64,000 bases of DNA from Microstegium vimineum (Eukaryota > Streptophyta > Magnoliopsida > Poales > Poaceae), in the NCBI GenBank assembly GCA_022036555.1, contig CM039140.1, forward strand, positions 4,305,943-4,369,942, given 5' to 3'. The notes beneath the pieces were generated by a model that was not told the origin of the DNA, ran no database searches, and was given only the letters and a program-made list of their open reading frames with translations. Positions 57,559-64,000 of this stretch are shown here, piece by piece (position 1 is the stretch's first letter; every line of letters starts with the position of its first letter). The position numbers were made by a program, and so were the translations under genes.

Positions 57559-57657
57559 CTGAAGAGCAGGCCAGACGCTTGAGGCTGAATATTCGCTAGG
57601 GACAACAAAGATTCCAATAACATTACTGAACTTTGCAAAAGCTTCCACTTGAAACCT
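57559..57657 (-). other. Exon-like fragment, product not recognised
   Basis: On the minus strand a 98-99 bp open segment is bounded by TATGCAG on the left and by CTTCAG followed by GTAACC on the right, as an internal exon would be. It encodes text including EAFAKFSNVIGIFVVPSEYS and ASSVWPALQ. I do not recognise the family. It lies about 3 kb from the Helitron 3' end and on the same strand, so it could be a captured gene piece (inference). Confidence 0.4.
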
Positions 57658-57679
57658 GCATAATTCATTAATGATGCTC

Positions 57680-57782
57680 TTAGGACTTGAGGTAGTATAA
57701 TTCAAATTTCAATGATTAAGCTATATAGGTCTCAGGACTTGAGGTAGTCTAATTCAAATTTGAATGATTAAGCTATATAGGG
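57680..57782. repeat. 53-bp tandem duplication
   Basis: AGGACTTGAGGTAGTATAAT at 57681 recurs at 57734 as AGGACTTGAGGTAGTCTAAT; both copies end AAGCTATATAGG. Confidence 0.9.
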
Positions 57783-57910
57783 AATGCTTACTTTACGAAT
57801 AAAATATGGTTGTTATAGATATAAGATATCTCTGTTTCGTGGTCTGTGTGTTTGGTAGAAATGGTACCCAAATTATGTGCATAGATAGATGCAGTACAGT
57901 GCATAAGAGG

Positions 57911-58019
57911 CAATGTAGAATTGGTTAAATTGATCTAAGCAGTATTCAAGTAGAGGAGTACAGCCATGCAATGTAGAATTGGTTAATTTGATCTAAGCAG
58001 TATTCAAGCAGTATTCAAG
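57911..58019. repeat. 58-bp spaced direct duplication at the edge of element C
   Basis: CAATGTAGAATTGGTTAAAT at 57911 recurs at 57969, each copy 40 bp long and ending AGCAGTATTCAAG; an extra CAGTATTCAAG follows at 58009-58019. Confidence 0.9.
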
Positions 58020-58026
58020 CAGAATT

Positions 58027-58141
58027 GGGTCTTTCTCCATGGACTCGAATGGATGGTCGGATCCTGTCTTAAAAATGGTTGCTATGTTGAGCGTTAATTT
58101 TATCGAAGGGTTTAGGGTACCCCTTACCTTTGTACCCGACA
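58027..58141 (-). repeat. Stub of the element C 3' LTR
   Basis: On the minus strand from 58141: TGTCGGGTACAAAGGTAAGG, then text matching the B LTR (CATAGCAACCATTTTTAAG, CAGGATCCGA) up to GGAGAAAGACCC at 58027, where similarity stops. Only the first 115 of about 1,370 bases remain. Confidence 0.85.
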
Positions 58142-59919
58142 GTAGCCCCCGAGCCTCTGTGCGGATAAGAAGAATCCGCATAGAGGCTTTTGCCATTGAC
58201 CTGCAGAGTTAGTAAGAGGTTCGATTCTCCGTGGGGTGCGTGCGAGCGCACCCCGCGGGGGTAGCCCCCGAGGCCCCAGAGGAGTGATTTAAGAACTCCT
58301 CTGGGGGCTATGATGTGCGTTTTATCGAGGGGTCTTAAGGATTACCCGGAATCGTGGCGACCTACCGGGCGGTCGATCCTGTTCGTCAGGTTATGAGCGT
58401 TCCACTTCCTGAAAAGGGAGAGGTGCTCGAGGGCGGCTGTCGAAACCCTTCGAGGGCCAGCCTTCGCTCCCTCGAGCGTTACACTGGAGTCACAGCGCCC
58501 CTACCGAGGGGTCGGCTCTGTCTGCCAGGCTACGAGTGTTTTCGACCCTCTTTCGTCGAGGGGTGCCGTGCGTAGTCCGGCCCTCGAGCCATGCGTGGCT
58601 GGGCTTTCACTACCTCTTAGCGTCCTTCCCACGGATCCTTGCGCTCGGATTGTGGGGCGAAGAGCATCGTGCTATCCTCGTTAGGACGAGCCTCGAAGTC
58701 CTCTGTGAGCTGGTGTCGGGCAGAAATCCGTAGAAATCGTGCCCGGTACAGGTAAAAATCCAAGTGAGAACTCGTGCCCCATTCGATAGGGGTCGATTAG
58801 AAGCCCTGAGGCGTTCTCATTAAGCAAGACTGTGTGGAATACCTAGGTGCCAACTCCGTTCGATGGGAGTTGGTGGCTCGATGCCTCCCGGCGTAGGGAT
58901 CCTTGGGTATTCCGTGGTTATGCCTTGGATATGTCCCGGGGGGTCTCAAGAGTTCGTTCTCGAGCTAGGGGCTCGCGCCTGGCCCCCCCGGGTCATCCCT
59001 GACTCGCGTACTCGAGGGCGGCTGTCGAACCCTGTTCGTGGGGCCAGCCTTCGCCCCCTCGAGATTTGGGGGTGGACCGGAGTCCGTAACCCTGGGTCCT
59101 TCCTGACCTCAGGTACTCGAGGGCGGCTGTCGAACCCTATGCAAGGGCTAGCCTTCGCTCCCTTGAGATTTTGACGGACGGGTCGACGTCCGCCGCTCGC
59201 CTCCGAAGGTGACGTCCTATCCTGTGGAATACAAAGGGGGGAGGTAAGTAGGTATATTAAATGCGGGGACATACCTGTGTTTTTGTTGGATCCGCCCATT
59301 GGGCTTGAGTGCTCGAGGGCGGCTGTTGAACCCTGTTCATGGGGCCAGTCTTCGACCCCTCGAGACTTGGGAGTGGACCGGAGTCCATAACCCGAGGTCC
59401 CCTCAGACCTCAGGTACTCGAGGGTGGATGTCGAACCCCGCTCGAGGGTCAGCCTTCATTCCCTCGAGATTTTTGCGGACGGGTCGATGTCCGTTGCTTA
59501 CCTCCGAAGATAACGCTTACCGTCGCGCGTTGTCTGCCGTAAGCGCGCCTTTTTAGGAGATGTTCGTTCGGCCGCAACAATAGCAGGCGCAGGGCGCGGT
59601 GCGGAGTGCGGTGTGGAACTTGATGATGTGACGGGTGCGCCTTATCCTGGAGGAATACGAGGAGGCGGTAGGTGGGCGCATTAAATGCGGAGATTCACTT
59701 GCCTGTTCGTTGGATCCGCCGGTTGGGCTTCCGGTTATAAATACCGAAGGTTGGGAGTCGGCGGCTTTCTTCTCGCCATTGCTTTCCCTGCTTCCTTCTT
59801 CCCACCATTGCCATAGACGCCCCTTGAGCCGGACTTTTGCGCGCGCGAGAGTAAGGAGAGGGGAGATTGGGAACATACCTTCCACACCCGCGTCCGAGTG
59901 CACCAGCCTCTCTGCCCCC
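58142..59919 (+). promoter_or_regulatory. Upstream region of the antisense gene of element C with five CTCGAG-bounded modules
   Basis: Modules of about 52 bp starting CTCGAGGGCGGCTGTCGAAC and ending near CCAGCCTTCGCTCCCTCGAG occur at about 58426-58477, 59011-59066, 59116-59168, 59312-59367 and 59414-59470 (last base variation between copies). The TATA box TTATAAATA is at 59735-59743. No protein-coding text is convincing. Confidence 0.7.
59735..59743 (+). promoter_or_regulatory. TATA box of the antisense gene in element C
   Basis: TTATAAATA in CCGGTTATAAATACCG, about 180 bp before ATG 59920; the context equals that of element B. Confidence 0.7.
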
Positions 59920-62900
59920 ATGGCAAGCTACCGTCTGCACGGCCCTGATACGTGTCTCCCATCGTCGGCGACCGTGCCGCATCTGGGAAACCTGGTGGAG
60001 AGCGGCCTCCTCCGGCCCATCACCTCCGTCAACCGGCCGGAGTGGGTGGCGCTGCCCCAGGAGCATGCTGAGCCTAACCCGCCGGAGGGCTACGTGGTTA
60101 GCTTTGAAGCCTTCCACCGGGCGGGACTAGGAGTTCCTCCCAACCGTCTTCTGCGCGGGATCCTCCATCACTACGGCGTGGAGCTCCAGCACCTTCCCCC
60201 AACGGTATCTGTCACGCGGCGGTTTTCACCGCCGTGTGCGAAGGGTACCTGGGGATCGAGCCGCACTGGGACCTGTGGATCCACCTGTTCGAGGCAAGCC
60301 TGTTCCATGCGTCGGTCGGGCTCGACAACCGCAAGATGGTCAGGACGGGGTGCTGCAGCATCGCCCTCAAGAGGGCGGACAACTGGATCCCGGCGAAGCT
60401 CACGTCGAGCCACTCTGGATGGCACTCCGGGTGGTTCTACCTGAGGAATGATGACGGCTTGCTCCCCGCCTACACCGGGAGGATGATCGTCTCGAGGCCC
60501 GACCATTGGAGGTACGGCGTCGAGAAGAAGAAGCAGTCGCTCCTCGGCCACCTGCTCGACGCGATTGCCCGTCTGAAGAAGGCGGGACTCACGGCGGCGA
60601 TCGTTGCGTCGGCCTTCCACCAGCGACGGGTCGTGCCGCTGATGGCTCGCCCGCTACGCCTCGACGAGATGCGCCCGAGGGTCGATCTCGCGGGGTGCCA
60701 CCTCATGGAGGACGAGCTACCCCTCGAGAGGGTGGCTCGCCGGGTGCGCGCTTCGTTCGCCGGCGTGTTCGAGGTGAAGGGCGTCGCCATCGTCCCCATG
60801 ATGCCTGACCAGGGGCATGTCCAGCTGGTACGACACCTTCTCCCTGTTAATGTCCTCGCATGTCTTGTTTGCTTTCCTTGCCTGCGTTCTAACTGCTCTT
60901 TGCCCCTCAGGGGAACGTCATCTTCCGGAAGTCGCTGCCGCCGGTGAAGGAGGAGCGAGGTGACTCCTAGGCGAGACACCTCCAGGCCGAGCAGGAGAAG
61001 AAGGACAAGGACGAGGCGAAGAGGAAGAAGGGCAAGAGGGCCTGAGAGAAGCAGGAGCGTGAGCAGCGCCGGGCCCGGCAGAGACGGGCCGGCCTTTCCG
61101 AGGAGGAGTTGCCCTCGGAGGTGGATGAGGAGGAGGAGAGTAGCGACGGGGAAGCCGAGCCGCAAGGAGGGCTCGAGGAGGAACAAACGGTGCCTGAGCG
61201 GCAGAGGGCGGCCGCTGGAACCGGAGGAGGAGAGGGGTCGACGTCGAGGTCGGCCCCATCTGGCGAGATCGAGCCGCGAGGGGAGCGCCCCGTGGATCCT
61301 CAAGGTGAAGTGCCGCGGCAGACGCACGGGCGTTCGTCGTGATCCCCATCGAGGGGTCAGTCGAGCACGCCTCCGGCGCCCACCCGATCGAGCGCACGGA
61401 TGCCGGGCCCGTCGGTGCAAGAGGAGGTCAGGAGGGGGACGGCGGGAGTGTCGTTGGCCCCTGCCCAGGAGACGGTGCCGAGGGCGGCCTCGACCCCTGC
61501 CGCGGCCAACGCTGGCGGGAGAGGTGGCTCCCGACGTGCCTCGCAGAAGCCCCCGAGCGGTTCGAAGTCCATTGGCCGGAACCCCATGACTCCGCTGGGG
61601 TACGTTGCTTCTCTGCTGATCCCGAGTGTTTTTCGTTGGTTGTGACTCATGCTTACCGTCGCGTATGGGGTTCTTTTTCAGGTCGAAGCGCTCGGCGGAG
61701 GGCGCGACCATCACCCCGGCCAGGAGGTTGAGGATGGAGGCCGCAGTCCAGGTGGCCGTCGGGACCAGCCCTGCCACCTCGTTCCCCTCGGCCCCCGCTT
61801 CAGCCGCAGCGTGGGTGGACGAGGCGTGGGAGGCGATGGCGTGCAGGCACGCGCTGGCCGCTGCAGAGCTAGCTCAGGCGGAGGAGGCAGGTCGACCCGC
61901 CACACTGGCGGGCACGGAGTCGACACCAGCGGAGGTTGCTGCGGAGGAGGTCGAGCCGACGGGCTCGACGGGTGCGGGACCGGCGCCGGAGGCGGACGTG
62001 GCAACGGCGGTCGAGCCCCAGCCCGTTGCTGAGGTGGAGGGGATGGATGCGATCCGCGCCCACAAGGAAGGGACGCCGGCTCGCCCGGTGCCAAGGGAGT
62101 GGCCCGAGAGCCTCGCATCCTGGGAGGTGCGCCTGCGGCGCGAGCACGGGGGTGCGGCTGCGGCCGTGTCGGAGGAGCCTCCGCCAGCAGAGGCCTTCGT
62201 CGAGGGGACCTCGGCACCGCTCCCCGAGCCTACGGAGGGGGAACGGGCCGAGGAGCTCGAGGCGTCTGGGGCGTTGGCGCAGGCCACCGTTGAAGAGGTG
62301 GCCGATATGGTGGCGGAGTTGATGGCTCCGGGGGAGACGGTTGCGACGACGGCCCTCTAGTCGGGACCGGAGGGGGCTGTTGTCGAGGCCGGGCAGCCAT
62401 CATCCCGAGGTAATGCATCCTCTCGCTTAGTCGTCATGGAGGGAGGGGACCGCGGTGCGCCCGCAACCTTTGTTGCTGACGTGCATTTTCCTTACTGTGT
62501 AGGAATATTTCCGGAGGCGTCGATGGCGGCCCTCCAAGACCGTTTTGAGGAGAGGATCACCTGGGTCGAGGGGACGATCAGCTTCCCCCAAGTTGTCCGA
62601 GTGGGTGATGTCCCATGGGGGTACCCTAGAGATGGGTCGGGGCATCACCGAGGCGATGCAGAGGAGGGCGGACCACTCCAGGGGTCTCTGGGGGAAGGAG
62701 GTGCTCAAGCTGCCCGACCCCAGAGACCCGGGAGGCGAACCCTTCAAGCTCGACGACCAGTCCGAGCTTGTGGAGTGGGAGCACATGGAGGAATTCCGGG
62801 CGTGGCTTGACCACGCGGCGCGTGTGGCCGTGAGAGTCGCGTCCGAAGATTTGTCCAAGGGAATGAACGTGAGTTTCGTCCTTTCCCTTTCGACTTACCT

Positions 62901-64000
62901 TGGTTATTTGCTGTTGTTTGTTGTTTCCTGACGACCTTCCTTTTTGTATTCAGTAGATCCTGCGGGCGAGGTCGCACCAAAAGTCCCAGTTCATCCTGCG
63001 GACGCAGGAGGAGCGGCGCCAGCTCCCCGCTGGAGAAGGCGGAGGGCGAGGCAACTCGGGCGAAGGCCGAGGTGGCGGCCGTGCGGGAGGAAGCCCGGGC
63101 CGCCTTGGAGGCGGCGCAGTCGAGGGTCGAGGCCGCCCTCAAGGCGGTTATCGAGGTCGGGCAGCAGCGGGATTCTGCCCAGGAGGCCCAGCGCAAGGCG
63201 GAGGAGGAGGCCGCCCAGCTGAGGGAGGAGCTGACTCTGGCGGCGGAGAGTATCCAGGAGCTCCAGGGGGGCGTCGACGCCGTCTCCCGTGAACGCGACG
63301 CGCTAGGTGTCGCGGAGGAGAAGGCCCGGGCCTAGATCGCCACTCTAGGGGAGGTGGCGGCTAACCAGAAGAGGGCCCTCGATGGTGCTGGCAAGGTCTT
63401 CGAGGACCTCCAGGCTAAGAACGACGACCAAGCCGCGGAGCTCGTCGACGTCCGCCATCAACTTCAGAGGGCCGAGCAGGGCTACATCACCCTGGAGGCT
63501 CATGCCAAAGGTGAGTTTTTTGGAAGTGCTTTTGAGCTAGCCTGGTCTTGACCCTTCCCCTACTTTTTGGTTTTGACTAAGTCCTGTGCTCGTTCTGGCA
63601 GAGCTCGCAGCGGAAAAGGCCCGAGCCGACGAGGATCTGACCAGTCTTCAGGGCCTCCTCGGGGCGGAGGCGGGCCTGAACGAGAGGCTCGAGGGCACCA
63701 TCTCCTCCTTCTGTGATGACCTGGGGGTCGAGCCGGAACCGGCGGTCGAGGGCGATGCACGAGGAGACTCCCTCCTGCGCCGCTTCTACTCCATGACGCA
63801 AGAGGTGACGGAGCAAGTCCGTGCTGCTCTGCACGTGGGCGTGAAGCGGGCGCTCGCGGTCGTCCGCTCGGGCTATATCTATGACCTCAGCGTCGTCTCC
63901 AGCGGCTTCGTCACCGACCCGAGCCTGACTGACGAAGAGAACGTGGCGAGATGCCATGAGCTGATCGAGGCCGCAGAGGTGCCCGGAGGCGAGCTGGCAA
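59920..64000 (+). pseudogene. Antisense gene of element C: PF04195-like protein, nearly complete
   Basis: ATG 59920 (MASYRLHGPDTCLPSSATVP). The exon 1 domain is as in B: LVESGLLRPITSVNRPEWVA, then after a frameshift near 60205 EGYLGIEPHWDLWIHLFEAS and SSHSGWHSGWFYLRNDDGLL. It reaches DEMRPRVDLAGCHLMEDELP and ends at the donor 60827/60828 (GTACGA). The acceptor is at 60910. Exon 2 is Lys/Arg/Glu-rich with a TAG near 60967. The following parts are Ala/Glu/Pro-rich (61680-62360, KRSAEGATITPARRLR at the start), then EHMEEFRAWLDHAARVAVRV (about 62780), a coiled coil (about 63070-63500) and a final exon reaching CHELIEAAEVPGGELA at the window end. By comparison with B only about 20 codons are missing. 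Function is unknown. Confidence 0.72.

Larger units (their letters stand above)
58027..64000 (-). mobile_element. Element C: Tat-lineage element of the B family, minus strand, truncated at both visible ends
   Basis: Read on the minus strand the element ends at the left with a 115-bp stub of its 3' LTR. The region 58142-59919 matches the 3' region of B, and an antisense gene (plus strand here) fills 59920-64000. The gag-pol part, which should lie further right, is outside the window. The stub ends at 58027 next to a short tandem duplication, so the LTR was lost by deletion. Confidence 0.85.

Noticed and set aside
57898..58026. Helitron 5' end near CTCTACTTGAATAC on the minus strand
   Set aside because: It lacks the expected A before TC and the usual terminal consensus, and lies in a local tandem duplication.

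Overview
The window is nuclear DNA of a grass (Poaceae) and is mostly nested transposable elements around two host genes. This rests on the element types (SIRE-type Ty1/copia, Tat-lineage Ty3/gypsy with a dual RNase H, CACTA, Tourist MITE, LINE and Helitron remains), on introns with GT/AG borders, and on plant AKR4-type aldo-keto reductase genes. I cannot assign genus or species from sequence alone.

Layout. (1) 1-24263: the 3' part of a SIRE-type copia element (gag end, protease, integrase, RT/RNase H, env-like ORF, 3' LTR). It is interrupted by a complete Tat element, called A here (4944-18162, TSD GGTTA). (2) 24264-24635: an inverted fragment of a related copia LTR. (3) 24636-29155: tandem repeats followed by a decayed CACTA transposase gene. 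(4) 29627-31415 (minus): an apparently intact two-exon aldo-keto reductase gene. (5) 31783-47357: a second complete Tat element, B (TSD AATAG), inserted between that gene and its paralogue. (6) 47797-49640: a hAT-like non-autonomous element and a LINE fragment split by a Tourist-like MITE that carries a long CAA microsatellite. (7) 50328-52453 (minus): a four-exon aldo-keto reductase pseudogene. (8) 52454-58026: AT-rich DNA with many short tandem duplications and a Helitron 3' terminus. (9) 58027-64000: the 3' end of a third Tat element, C, of the same family as B, on the minus strand and cut by the window edge.

The most interesting feature is the third gene of the Tat elements. Between integrase and the 3' LTR each carries a spliced gene on the opposite strand with its own TATA box about 155-185 bp before the ATG. 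In A it encodes a plant mobile domain protein of about 1,026 residues in five exons, with a single frameshift. In B and C it encodes a different protein resembling the putative gypsy-type transposon domain (PF04195), followed by acidic, Ala/Pro-rich and coiled-coil regions. Two unrelated gene types occupy the same slot, orientation and promoter layout.

Each retroelement family also has its own short-word and palindrome signature: CCGAT/ATCGG in A, CTCGA/TCGAG in B and C, and GCGTCCGTCGC-type palindromes in the copia element. Fifteen in-frame stops that I traced in three long retroelement frames are all explicable as C-to-T changes, mostly CAG to TAG or CGA to TGA, which suggests decay by deamination of methylated cytosine. 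All domain and family names are from reading the translations; no database search was possible.
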